The position numbers and the translations under genes were made by a program. From Paenarthrobacter nicotinovorans (GTDB taxonomy: Bacteria > Actinomycetota > Actinomycetes > Actinomycetales > Micrococcaceae), in assembly GCF_021919345.1 (NCBI RefSeq), contig NZ_CP089293.1:3844001-3908000 (forward strand): a stretch of DNA of 64,000 bases, given 5' to 3'. Positions 26,766 through 35,045 of this stretch are shown here, piece after piece (positions within the stretch are counted from its first letter, which is position 1; each line of letters opens with the position of its first letter). The notes under the pieces are model-generated. The model was not told the DNA's origin, did no database searches, and was given only the letters and a program-made list of their open reading frames with translations.

Positions 26766-28274
26766 GTGACCACCGGAACCACCACGGACACCGCCCCGGC
26801 ACACGCCGGGGCGGTGTCCTCACCGCAGACAGACCAGGTTTTCGCAGCCATCGACATCGGCGCTTCCTCCGGCCGCGTCATGCTGGGCCGCGTCTCCCCC
26901 GCCACAGGAGTCTCCCTTGAGACGATCCACCGCTTCCCCAACGGAGTCATAGAGCTCGACGGCGGCCTCCGCTGGGATTTCGACGCCCTCTTCGCTGAGG
27001 TGCTCAATGGGCTGGCAGCCGCGGCGACCATGGCGCGGGGGCACGGCGAGCGCATCGTGAGCATCGGCATCGACACCTGGGCCGTTGACTACGGCTTGGT
27101 GAACAAAGCCGGCGAACTGACCGCGCAGCCCTACAGCTACCGCGACGAACGCAGCCGGGCCGCTGTGGAGCGCGTCCATGCGGCCGTTTCCCCGGAAAAG
27201 CTCTATGCCGCCACGGGATTGCAGTACTTGCAGTTCAACACCCTGTATCAACTGGCCGCGGAGCCGAACCTTGAAGGGCTGCAAGCTCTCCTGATCCCCG
27301 ATCTGATTGCTTTCCTGCTGACGGGTGAGCGCCGGACGGAAGCCACCAATGCCTCCACCACCGGGCTCTTCGACGCCGTCGCCGGAGAGTGGGCCACGGA
27401 ATTCCTGGACGCCCTCCGCCTGCCCCGTAACGTCTTCCCTCCGCTGATCCAACCCGGCGAAACGGTGGGAACGCTCTTGCCGGAGATCCTTGACCGGACG
27501 GGCCTTCCGGCGGACACGAAAGTGGTGGCCGTCGGTTCGCACGACACCGCATCCGCCGTCGCCGCAGTTCCCGCTGCGGACCAGGATTTCGCCTACATCT
27601 CCTCGGGCACGTGGTCCTTGGTAGGCGTCGAGCTTCCCCGGCCGGTCCTCAGCGAAACCAGCCGGAAAGCCAACTTCACCAACGAACGCGGCGTGGACGG
27701 CACCATCCGGTATCTCCGCAACGTCGGTGGCCTGTGGCTGCTCAGCGAATGCCAAAGGGCGTGGGCCGCCGAGGGCCACACGCAAGCGCTCACCGCCTTG
27801 CTGGATTCCGCGGCGGCACTGCCTGCCGGTGGGCCCCGGATCAACGCCGACGACCCCCGCTTCACAGCACCGGACAACATGCCGGACCGGATCCGCGCAG
27901 CCGTGCGCAACACCGGTGCGGTACTCCCGGACCGGCCTGCCGCCGTCGTGCGTTGCATCATGGACAGCCTCGCTGCCGGTTACGCCCGCACGCTGGCCGA
28001 CGCAGAGCGGCTCACGGGGCGAAGCACCAGCGTGGTGCATATTGTGGGCGGCGGCTCGCAGAACCGGCTCCTGTGCCGGCTCACTGCCGACGAAACGGGC
28101 AAACAGGTGGTCGCGGGGCCGGTCGAAGCTACAGCGCTGGGCAATGTGCTGGTGCAGGCGAGGGCCTCAGGCTTGGTCAAGGGTGGGTTGGCTGAGCTGC
28201 GCGTACTCGTGGCCGCAGGGACGGAACTGCTGCGATACGAGCCGGCCGGCGCCTTGCAGTCCAGCCGGTCCTGA
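26766..28274 (+). CDS. rhaB: Rhamnulokinase (FGGY family)
   Basis: Phosphorylates L-rhamnulose to L-rhamnulose-1-phosphate (EC 2.7.1.5). It has 502 residues from GTG 26766, with AGGA upstream. FGGY motifs: AAIDIGASSGRVMLG, HRFPNGVIELDGGLRWDFDALF, SIGIDTWAVDYGLV, YISSGTWSLVG and VHIVGGGSQNRLLCRLTAD. The first 25 residues are a Thr/Ala-rich tail ahead of the core. It is the last gene of the rha operon, eight bases after the aldolase-dehydrogenase, and is followed by a strong hairpin. Confidence 0.95.
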   Translation: MTTGTTTDTAPAHAGAVSSPQTDQVFAAIDIGASSGRVMLGRVSPATGVSLETIHRFPNGVIELDGGLRWDFDALFAEVLNGLAAAATMARGHGERIVSIGIDTWAVDYGLVNKAGELTAQPYSYRDERSRAAVERVHAAVSPEKLYAATGLQYLQFNTLYQLAAEPNLEGLQALLIPDLIAFLLTGERRTEATNASTTGLFDAVAGEWATEFLDALRLPRNVFPPLIQPGETVGTLLPEILDRTGLPADTKVVAVGSHDTASAVAAVPAADQDFAYISSGTWSLVGVELPRPVLSETSRKANFTNERGVDGTIRYLRNVGGLWLLSECQRAWAAEGHTQALTALLDSAAALPAGGPRINADDPRFTAPDNMPDRIRAAVRNTGAVLPDRPAAVVRCIMDSLAAGYARTLADAERLTGRSTSVVHIVGGGSQNRLLCRLTADETGKQVVAGPVEATALGNVLVQARASGLVKGGLAELRVLVAAGTELLRYEPAGALQSSRS

Positions 28275-28293
28275 CCCTCTTTGAATCGGATGC

Positions 28294-28329
28294 GGCCGCG
28301 GATCAACCAAGTGAGGTTGATCCGCGGCC
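28294..28329 (+). terminator. Hairpin after rhaB
   Basis: GGCCGCGGATCAACC (28294-28308) and GGTTGATCCGCGGCC (28315-28329) form a perfect 15-bp stem with a six-base loop. There is no U-tract, as is common for terminators in high-GC actinobacteria. Confidence 0.8.
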
Positions 28330-28461
28330 ATCGTGCATTTGAACAAGGTCAGGAAGCAACAGGCCCCAGTCTCGTGGTTGTGAATCTCCCGCTCCACGGC
28401 AGGCTCCGAGTCTGGTACGTCACAGCGCCGGGTGAGGGTCCCGCGCTAAACTGGTCCCACT

Positions 28462-28893
28462 ATGATCCGCACAATGTTCAAGTCCAAGATCCACCGTGCA
28501 ACGGTGACCCATGCCGACCTCCACTACGTCGGTTCGGTCACTGTCGACTTGGACCTGCTGGATGCGGCCGACATCCTTCCCGGCGAACTCGTGTCCATTG
28601 TTGACGTCACCAACGGCGCCCGGCTGGAGACTTACACCATCGCCGGCGAGCGCGGGTCCGGCGTGATCGGCATCAACGGCGCGGCCGCGCACATGGTCCA
28701 CGTCGGCGATACCGTCATCCTCATCACCTATGCGGAAATGACCACGGAAGAGGCCCGGGCCTACGAACCCAGGGTGGTTCATGTCGGCAAGGACAACAAA
28801 ATCCTGCAGCTTGGCAACGACCCCGCCGAGGGCCACACCCCCGGGCTCATGCGCCCGCCGCACGCGCTCAGCAACGCAGCCCACCTCAGCTAG
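28462..28893 (+). CDS. panD: Aspartate 1-decarboxylase precursor
   Basis: Makes beta-alanine from L-aspartate for pantothenate/CoA synthesis (EC 4.1.1.11). It has 143 residues, typical of the actinobacterial enzyme. The precursor self-cleaves between Gly24 and Ser25 (HYVGSVTVD) to create the pyruvoyl group; Lys9 and Tyr22 are in their usual places, and [14 protein letters not shown] follows. TAAACT (28447-28452) ends only nine bases before the ATG and there is no ribosome site, so the message is probably leaderless. It stands alone, bounded by hairpins on both sides. Confidence 0.95.
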   Translation: MIRTMFKSKIHRATVTHADLHYVGSVTVDLDLLDAADILPGELVSIVDVTNGARLETYTIAGERGSGVIGINGAAAHMVHVGDTVILITYAEMTTEEARAYEPRVVHVGKDNKILQLGNDPAEGHTPGLMRPPHALSNAAHLS

Positions 28894-28906
28894 GTTCCCA
28901 CAGCAA

Positions 28907-28946
28907 CGCCCGACGCCGGCACTCACCAGGGTGCCGGCGTCGGGCG
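28907..28946. terminator. Hairpin after panD
   Basis: CGCCCGACGCCGGCAC (28907-28922) pairs perfectly with GTGCCGGCGTCGGGCG (28931-28946) around an eight-base loop. The T-rich tail is weak. Confidence 0.8.
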
Positions 28947-28977
28947 CGTTCAGGGTCCAAATATCGGGACGGTCGCC

Positions 28978-28991
28978 TGAAAACGCTTACT
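28978..28991. promoter_or_regulatory. cre/LacI-operator-like site upstream of the AEC carrier gene
   Basis: TGAAAACGCTTACT matches the catabolite-type operator pattern TGWAANCGNTNWCA at 13 of 14 positions. It lies about 75 bases before the carrier start and near its presumed promoter. Functional use is a guess. Confidence 0.3.
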
Positions 28992-29021
28992 CACGCGGCT
29001 GTTCTGGCTAGGCTGTAGTTC

Positions 29022-29057
29022 GTGATCCAACAAATCCCCGCCGGCACGCCGTCATGA
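29022..29057 (+). CDS. Possible 11-residue leaderless upstream ORF coupled to the AEC carrier
   Basis: GTG at 29022 opens an 11-codon frame (MIQQIPAGTPS) whose TGA overlaps the carrier's ATG as ATGA. A TAGGCT -10-like box ends six bases before the GTG, which would make the transcript start at or near it. The carrier itself has no ribosome site. Reading the short ORF could deliver ribosomes to the carrier start. It is short enough to be chance. Confidence 0.35.
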   Translation: MIQQIPAGTPS

Positions 29058-29980
29058 TCGGCGTCCTGTCCGGGTTTTTCGTTGTCTGGGCCATCATCCT
29101 GGTGGGCATGTTCGTTGGCCGTCGCGGCATCCTCGGTGACAACGCCCGCTCCGTGTTAAGTTCCCTGACGTTCTTCGTGGCTAGCCCCGCGCTCCTCTTC
29201 GAGACCTTGAGCAAGGCGAAACTGCATGATGTTTTCGCCGCTCCGTTGTTGGTCACGGCCGTCGGCGCCGTCATCACCGGCCTGCTGTTCTTCCTGATCG
29301 TGAAGCTCTGGTTGAAGCGCAGCATGCCCGAAGCGCTCATGTCTTCCATGAGTGCGTCGCTGGCCAATTCAGCCAACCTGGGGATCCCCATCGCCGTGTT
29401 CGTCCTGGGCGATGCGAGCTATGTGGCACCGCTGTTGATCTTCCAGTTGGCGTTTTTCACCCCCATGTACCTGATGGCCCTCGATGCCAGTACCAGTTCA
29501 CATCGGACCACTCCCCTGCGCTTCGTCCTGATGATCGTGCGGAACCCCATGATCGTGGGCTCAGCGTTGGGCCTTCTGGTGGCGGGCACCGGTTTCCAGG
29601 TGCCAACGCTTATTCTCGAGCCGATCCACCTCATTGGCGGGGCCGCGATTCCTGCGATGCTGATGGCGTTCGGGATGAGCCTGAACGGTTCCAGGCCCCT
29701 GCAGAAGTCCGCAGGACGCCGGCTCGACACCCTGTTGGCCAGCGGCTTCAAACTCGTCGTGCACCCGTTGGTGGCATATCTTTTCGCCCGCTTCGCCCTC
29801 GGGATGGACGGCCATGCGCTGTTCGCGGTGGTGGTGACCGCGGCGCTGCCCACAGCCCAGAACGTGTTCGTGGCCGCCAACCGTTACCAGGCGGGAATTA
29901 CCGTCGCCAAGGACACCGTGCTCATCACCACGATCGTGGCAGTGCCGGCGATGATCGCCGTCGCACTGCTGCTTACCTGA
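29054..29980 (+). CDS. AEC (auxin efflux carrier) family transporter
   Basis: Integral membrane carrier, 308 residues, with about ten hydrophobic segments in two groups of five, the family layout. Visible elements: FVASPALLFETLSKAK in the first half, SMSASLANSANLGIPIAVFVLGD in the middle, and AAIPAMLMAFGMSLNG and ALPTAQNVFVAANRYQ in the second half. Bacterial members move organic acids such as malate or malonate, or efflux other anions; the substrate here cannot be said. There is no clear ribosome site before the ATG. The gene is convergent with the GH15 fusion, 11 bases away. Confidence 0.88.
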   Translation: MIGVLSGFFVVWAIILVGMFVGRRGILGDNARSVLSSLTFFVASPALLFETLSKAKLHDVFAAPLLVTAVGAVITGLLFFLIVKLWLKRSMPEALMSSMSASLANSANLGIPIAVFVLGDASYVAPLLIFQLAFFTPMYLMALDASTSSHRTTPLRFVLMIVRNPMIVGSALGLLVAGTGFQVPTLILEPIHLIGGAAIPAMLMAFGMSLNGSRPLQKSAGRRLDTLLASGFKLVVHPLVAYLFARFALGMDGHALFAVVVTAALPTAQNVFVAANRYQAGITVAKDTVLITTIVAVPAMIAVALLLT

Positions 29981-29991
29981 CCCAACCAGCG

Positions 29992-32628
29992 TTACTCCAC
30001 GTCGGCGCTGGCCAGGTAGTGGTCCAGGAGCTGCGCGCAGCGGATGAAGCCGAGGTGTGAGTAGGCCTGGGGATGGTTGCCGAGGTGCGTTTCCGTGCCC
30101 GGATCATACTCCTCGGGCAGCAGCCCGGTGGGACCGAACAGGGCCACCAACTGGTTGAACAGTTCCAGCGCATCGTCCAGTCGCCCCACCGCGAGGTACG
30201 CCTCAATCAGCCAGGTGGTGCAAATGTGGAAGCCGCCCTCCAGACCCGGCAGGCCGTCGTCGTACCTGTACCGGAAGACCGTAGGACCGACGCGCAGCTC
30301 CCGCTCCACCGCAGTCACGGTATCCAGGAACCGCTGGTCCTGGACGTCCAGGAGGCCGGACAGTCCGACGTGGAGAACTGCGGCGTCGAGGTCCGGGCTG
30401 TCGTAGGCCACGGTGTAGGACCGCGCCGACGAATCCCAGCCCTCGCGAAGGACTTCTTCACGGATCGTCGCGGCCGTGGGCGCCCAGTCCGCGTGCGGCG
30501 TCCGGCCGTGCAGGGCAGCAGCACGCAGCGCCCGGTCCAGCGTGACCCAGCACATGACCTTGGTATAGACGTGGTGGCGAGGCGGGCGGCGCGCTTCCCA
30601 GATCCCGTGGTCGGGCTCATGCCAGCGGGCCAGCACCGCATGCGCCATTTGCTCCATCAGGAACCAGTGCCCGTCCGGCAGGAATCCGCGCCGCTCCGAC
30701 AGATCATGGATCAGCTCGGCGATGGGGCCGAACACGTCCAGTTGCACCTGGTGGTCCGCTGCGTTCCCGATCCGTACAGGCCTGGACCCCGCGTACCCCG
30801 GCAGGCTCTCCACGATGGCCTCCGTAGACAACGGTGAGCCAGTCACCGAGTAAAGGGGGTGCAGCCATTCCGGGCCGGGGGCGTTGTCCAGGATGCGGCC
30901 CAGCCACCGCAGGAACCCGTCCGCTTCCTCCGTGGATCCCAAGGACACCAGCGAGTTCACGGTCATGGACCCGTCGCGCAGCCAGCAGTACCGGTAATCC
31001 CAGTTCCGGGTTCCGCCGATTCCTTCCGGCAGGGACGTGGTGGGCGCAGCCAGGACGGCACCGGTGGGCTCGTGGACCAGCGACTTGAGGACCAGCGCGG
31101 AGCGCCGCACCAGCGAAGTTTTGATGGTGGGCAGCTGCAGTGCTTTGACCCACTCACGCGCAACCTGCCCGACGGCGGCACGACGGTGGGGCTCGCCGGC
31201 CGGGTCCGGGGGCGGCGGCTCGGTATCCCCACAGCGCATATTGAGGACCACAGGCCCGTCGCTGAGGGCGACTTCAGCTGTAGCAGTGGCGTAGCGGCCG
31301 TCGCTGGTGATGGAGAAGGCGACCCCGGGAGCGGACAGGATGATCGGATCCGAGGTGCCCAGGATATGGACCTCGTCGCCGCGGATTTCCATGCTGAACG
31401 GTGCGTTGGCGTAGTCGGGCCGCGGAGCGAAGACCACGCGGGCCGACCCCGTTCCGGACAACACCCGGACCAGGCTGGTGATCCCCTCCGGGGCGGGTTC
31501 CAGGTAGTCCGTCACGGTAACGTCTGCCCAACGGGTTTCCACGATCATGGTGTTGTCCACGTAGCGCTGGGCCAGCACCTGTGACGGTTTCGCCGGTTCG
31601 ATACTAAAGTGGCCGGCAGGGTCGCCGCCGAGGATATGGGCGAACAGAGAGCCCGAATCGGGCAACGGGTGGCTCATCCAGCAGACCTTGGCATCCGGCG
31701 TAAGCAAGGCCGTGGAGCTTCCGTTGCCGATCATCGAGTGTCGTTCCAGGCCCACTGCGTCTTCGCCGAAGAGCCATGCCCGCCGCAGCTCGAACAGCAA
31801 GGCCAGCACGTGCGCAAAGGCTTCCGGATCCGGAAGGGTGTGTGCCGCCGTCGTGCTTCCGGGCCCCACATGCAAACCGAGGTCCGGCCCCCGCAAAGTG
31901 GCCAGCGCTTTTTCGTCGCTCTCGGCATCGCCCGCATACAGTGCCGCGCTGACGCCCAACCGGGCGCGGAGCTGCTCCAGGGCTTGGCCCTTCGCCGGCT
32001 CCTCCACCGTGAGGTCCAGCACCGTTCCGTCGATGATGAAGTAGAGGCCGAATTCGATCGCGATCCTCTGCGAGGCGTACACCGCCCGGTCCACAACCTC
32101 GGGCGTGGCCGGCCGGGTGTGGACAGCAACGCCTACGGGCTTTCGGACAACGCTGATGCCCTTCTCGAATCCCACGGCTTCGGTCAACGCCGTAGCTACC
32201 TGTTGGAGCAACTGCTCCGTGGCGAGGGAAAGCGTGTAGGCGTAGCCCATGTCGAACTCCACCCCGTGGGAACCCACCAAATGGACCTCGGCCGGAAGCC
32301 GGGACACTGCTGCCAGGTCCCGCAAAGACCTGCCGGAAATGATGGCTGCGTGGGTGTTCGGGAGGGCTGCGAGAGCCCGGAGCGCCACCGCCGCGCTGTC
32401 CAAGGGCAGCGTCTCGGTGGATACTCCCTCCGCCGAGCAGAGCGTCCCGCCGTAGTTGCAGGCCACCAGGAGGCCGGGAACCCTGGCCAGGACCTTAAGC
32501 TCCGCGAACAGCTCAGGAGTGATGCCGTTGTGCGCGTCGGATTGAAGGACCGTCCGGAGGAGGCCAAGCGGGAGCGATTTCATCAGCAGCGCGGAGTCGG
32601 CGACTGATTGATTCAAGTGCGTGGGCAT
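29992..32628 (-). CDS. Fusion of an inactive-looking trehalose-phosphatase domain and a GH15 glucoamylase/trehalase domain
   Basis: 878 residues; AAGGA lies six bases before the ATG. Residues about 40-260 have the OtsB-type HAD fold (IISGRSLRDLAAV, VVRKPVGVAVHTRP, YAGDAESDEKAL). Motif I, normally DxDGT, reads NYGGT (58-62), so the nucleophile Asp is Asn and the acid/base Asp is Gly; phosphatase activity is unlikely. From about 290 the GH15 domain shows GTRNWDYRYCWLRDGS and, near the end, GLLPEEYDPGTETHLGNHPQAYSHLG, matching catalytic regions of bacterial glucoamylases and trehalases. The second half may cleave trehalose or a maltosidic sugar, with the first half as a sensor or scaffold. There is no signal peptide. 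Confidence 0.85.
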   Translation of the reverse strand: MPTHLNQSVADSALLMKSLPLGLLRTVLQSDAHNGITPELFAELKVLARVPGLLVACNYGGTLCSAEGVSTETLPLDSAAVALRALAALPNTHAAIISGRSLRDLAAVSRLPAEVHLVGSHGVEFDMGYAYTLSLATEQLLQQVATALTEAVGFEKGISVVRKPVGVAVHTRPATPEVVDRAVYASQRIAIEFGLYFIIDGTVLDLTVEEPAKGQALEQLRARLGVSAALYAGDAESDEKALATLRGPDLGLHVGPGSTTAAHTLPDPEAFAHVLALLFELRRAWLFGEDAVGLERHSMIGNGSSTALLTPDAKVCWMSHPLPDSGSLFAHILGGDPAGHFSIEPAKPSQVLAQRYVDNTMIVETRWADVTVTDYLEPAPEGITSLVRVLSGTGSARVVFAPRPDYANAPFSMEIRGDEVHILGTSDPIILSAPGVAFSITSDGRYATATAEVALSDGPVVLNMRCGDTEPPPPDPAGEPHRRAAVGQVAREWVKALQLPTIKTSLVRRSALVLKSLVHEPTGAVLAAPTTSLPEGIGGTRNWDYRYCWLRDGSMTVNSLVSLGSTEEADGFLRWLGRILDNAPGPEWLHPLYSVTGSPLSTEAIVESLPGYAGSRPVRIGNAADHQVQLDVFGPIAELIHDLSERRGFLPDGHWFLMEQMAHAVLARWHEPDHGIWEARRPPRHHVYTKVMCWVTLDRALRAAALHGRTPHADWAPTAATIREEVLREGWDSSARSYTVAYDSPDLDAAVLHVGLSGLLDVQDQRFLDTVTAVERELRVGPTVFRYRYDDGLPGLEGGFHICTTWLIEAYLAVGRLDDALELFNQLVALFGPTGLLPEEYDPGTETHLGNHPQAYSHLGFIRCAQLLDHYLASADVE

Positions 32629-32736
32629 GGCGGATCCTTCCGAAGCGGATAACTACAGTCTCCGCCCGGACGGTTTCGCTTGACTACCTAGTAGATTGCA
32701 AACGAGTAAAGCTTTTCCTTGGATTTATGCGGGTGT

Positions 32737-33726
32737 TTACGCCGGTACCAGGCCAGCTACCTCGGCAAGCAGCTCCACGGACCGCAAACGCTCCGCAGTG
32801 CCGATGCTCTGGTGGGCCACGATCAATTCGTCTGCGTCTGCGAACCGGGCGAACTCATCCAGGTACTCGCGGACAACGTCCTTGGTGCCGACGGCCGAGA
32901 ACTTCATCATCTGGGCGATGTGCTGGCCCTGCGGGGAGTCGAGGACCATATCCGCTTCGTCATCCGTGAACTCGCGTCCGCCACCGAAGAACAGGGAGAC
33001 CCGTGCACGCTTCACTGCCAGGTTGATGGCCTGCGCCTCGGCATTGGTGTCCGCCGCGGTGACGTTCACTCCCGCGATCACGTACGGCTCGGACAACTGT
33101 TCCGAGGGCTTGAACTCACGCCGGTAAACAGCCACGGCGTCCTGCAGCGCGGCCGGGGCGAAGTGTGAAGCGAAGGCGTACGGCAAACCCAGCTGGGCGG
33201 CCAGCTGCGCGCCGAAGAGCGAGGAACCCAGAATGTACAGCGGCACGTTGGTGCCCTTGCCTGGCGTCGCTTCGACACCCTGGATGCGGGTGGGGCCTGT
33301 GAGGTAGCCCTGCAGTTCCAGGACGTCCTGCGGGAACCTGTCGGAGGATGTGTGGTCACGGCGCAGCGCACGCATGGTGTTCTGGTCGCTGCCGGGGGCA
33401 CGTCCCAAACCGAGGTCGATGCGTCCCGGGTGGAGCGTCTCCAAGGTGCCGAATTGTTCGGCGATGGTCAACGGCGAGTGGTTGGGCAGCATCACACCGC
33501 CGGCGCCCAGGCGGATGGTGTTGGTGTGCGCGGCGACGTGGGCGATCAGCACGCTCGTGGCCGACGACGCGATGGCGGACATGTTGTGGTGCTCGGCGTA
33601 CCAGACCCGACGGTAGCCAAGCTCTTCGGCCTTCTGCGCCATGGCGACACTGCCCGCAAGGCTCTCCGCCACCGTCTGGCCCTTCCCGATGGTTGCCAGG
33701 TCGAGGATGGAAAGAGGAACAGTCAC
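32737..33726 (-). CDS. LLM-class flavin-dependent oxidoreductase (luciferase-like)
   Basis: 329 residues from GTG 33726, chosen because AAAGG lies seven bases upstream; a longer frame to 33777 has no such site. TIM-barrel features of the luciferase-like family: [54 protein letters not shown] and [16 protein letters not shown]. These enzymes use reduced FMN and oxygen, or act as FMN-dependent oxidoreductases. It is divergent from an orphan amino-acid-type binding protein, which suggests a shared role with that ligand. Substrate unknown. Confidence 0.88.
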   Translation of the reverse strand: MTVPLSILDLATIGKGQTVAESLAGSVAMAQKAEELGYRRVWYAEHHNMSAIASSATSVLIAHVAAHTNTIRLGAGGVMLPNHSPLTIAEQFGTLETLHPGRIDLGLGRAPGSDQNTMRALRRDHTSSDRFPQDVLELQGYLTGPTRIQGVEATPGKGTNVPLYILGSSLFGAQLAAQLGLPYAFASHFAPAALQDAVAVYRREFKPSEQLSEPYVIAGVNVTAADTNAEAQAINLAVKRARVSLFFGGGREFTDDEADMVLDSPQGQHIAQMMKFSAVGTKDVVREYLDEFARFADADELIVAHQSIGTAERLRSVELLAEVAGLVPA

Positions 33727-33912
33727 GGTGAAGCCTTTCGGTACGTTTCGCGGCGCCCGCTTCTGCTTTCCGGGCACTCTAGCGACAACGACGGCGGCAC
33801 CCGGCTTATTTCTGTGAGTTGCGTCGCGTGCTGTTCGGGCCCGGCCTTTGTGACCCTGTTCGACGCCTGATTAACTGCCGTGAACCCCTGTATCCCAGGG
33901 TTTCGGAGCGCT

Positions 33913-33942
33913 TTGACCACCCTCGCGGGCCTGCCGGATAGT
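33913..33942 (+). promoter_or_regulatory. Promoter of the orphan binding-protein gene
   Basis: TTGACC (33913-33918) and GATAGT (33937-33942) are separated by 18 bases, 41 bases before the start codon. An imperfect repeat AACCC-N10-GGGTT lies just upstream, near 33882-33902. Confidence 0.5.
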
Positions 33943-33983
33943 TGCAGCCACGACTACGCATCAGAGCCCTTCGAGGAGAACCC

Positions 33984-34967
33984 ATGGCACGTTTTACCGC
34001 CGCATCCGGCATCACCGCGGCGCTGGCCGCCACCGCACTGCTGGGGTTGACGGCATGCTCGGATCCAGGAGCCACGGCAGCCGCGTCAGCGCCGGCGTCG
34101 AACGCTTCATCCAGCGCAACCAAACAATTCAACCTGACCCCGCAGCAGGACCGCATCAAAGTGGCCGTGGATTCCGCTGCGGCAGCCTTGGTCCCCGACG
34201 CCATCAAAGCCGACGGCAAACTGACCGTGGTGACCACAGGCGGCACTCCCCCATTGAGCACGTTCGCCACTGACAACAAGACGCTGATCGGCAGCGAAGT
34301 GGATATCGCCTACGCAGTGGGCGAGACCCTGGGATTGCAGGTCGAGGTGCTGCCGGTTGCGTGGGCCGACTGGCCGCTGGGTGTCGAATCCGGAAAGTAC
34401 GAGGCCGTCCTCTCCAACGTCACGGTCACCGAGGCCCGTAAGGAAAAGTTCGACTTCGCCACCTACCGCAACGACCTCCTGGGCTTCTACGCCAAGGCCG
34501 ACTCCGACATCTCAACAGTGAAGGAACCCAAGGACGTCGCAGGCAAGCGCATCATCGTCGGCTCGGGCACCAACCAGGAAGCAATCCTGGTGCGCTGGGA
34601 CGAGGAGAACAAGAAGAACGGGCTGAAGCCGGTTGAGTTCCAGTATTACGACGACGACTCCGCCTCCCAGCTCGCCCTCCAGTCCGGACGTGCGGACCTG
34701 ACGTTCGGACCCAACGCCTCCGCCGCATACAAGGCTGCCAAGGACGGCAAAACCAAGGAGGTGGGCACCCTTGAGGGAGGCTGGCCCCTGAAGGCCGAAA
34801 TTGCTTTCACCACCCAGAAGGGCAACGGCTTGGCCGTCGCCGCGCAGGCAGCCCTCAATACCCTCATCAAGGACGGCAACTACGGCAAGATCCTGGACCG
34901 CTGGGGACTGTCCTCCGAGGCCATCCCGGCGTCCGAGCTGAACCCGGCAGGCCTGCCCAAGAAGTAG
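33984..34967 (+). CDS. Orphan ABC substrate-binding lipoprotein, amino acid type
   Basis: 327 residues from ATG 33984, with GAGGAG upstream. The signal peptide ends in the lipobox LTAC (Cys near residue 23), then SDPGATAAAS. The SBP_bac_3 fold is evident: GKLTVVTTGGTPPLSTFATDN, SEVDIAYAVGETLGL, GSGTNQEAILV and GKILDRWGLS. No permease or ATPase is adjacent. It is a clear paralogue of the binding protein at 42355-43374: the CSDPGA start, GSGTNQE, the repeated GKLTV and the same C-terminal LxRWGLSxEAxP pattern. It may therefore feed the transporter at 43385-45258. Ligand unknown. Confidence 0.9.
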   Translation: MARFTAASGITAALAATALLGLTACSDPGATAAASAPASNASSSATKQFNLTPQQDRIKVAVDSAAAALVPDAIKADGKLTVVTTGGTPPLSTFATDNKTLIGSEVDIAYAVGETLGLQVEVLPVAWADWPLGVESGKYEAVLSNVTVTEARKEKFDFATYRNDLLGFYAKADSDISTVKEPKDVAGKRIIVGSGTNQEAILVRWDEENKKNGLKPVEFQYYDDDSASQLALQSGRADLTFGPNASAAYKAAKDGKTKEVGTLEGGWPLKAEIAFTTQKGNGLAVAAQAALNTLIKDGNYGKILDRWGLSSEAIPASELNPAGLPKK

Positions 34968-34977
34968 TACCCCACCC

Positions 34978-35037
34978 AAGCAGGGGACAGCATATGTCGC
35001 GATGACCGCTCGATGGAGCGTTTGCTGTCCCCTGCTT
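34978..35037. repeat. Copy 1 of a 50-bp palindromic repeat, between convergent genes
   Basis: Perfect 15-bp arms AAGCAGGGGACAGCA (34978-34992) and TGCTGTCCCCTGCTT (35023-35037) enclose a smaller hairpin, CGCTC-N4-GAGCG. The core from GGGGACAGCA to TGCTGTCCCC (34983-35032) is exactly 50 bases, as in the copy at 47490-47539. Here it can also act as a two-way terminator. Confidence 0.8.
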
Positions 35038-35045
35038 TGGTGCGC

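Noticed and set aside
34978..35037. Plain rho-independent terminator reading of the palindrome
   Set aside because: The loop is 30 bases, a homologous 50-base element exists at 47490, and there is no T-tract of note, so a dispersed repeat is the better description, although it may still stop transcription.
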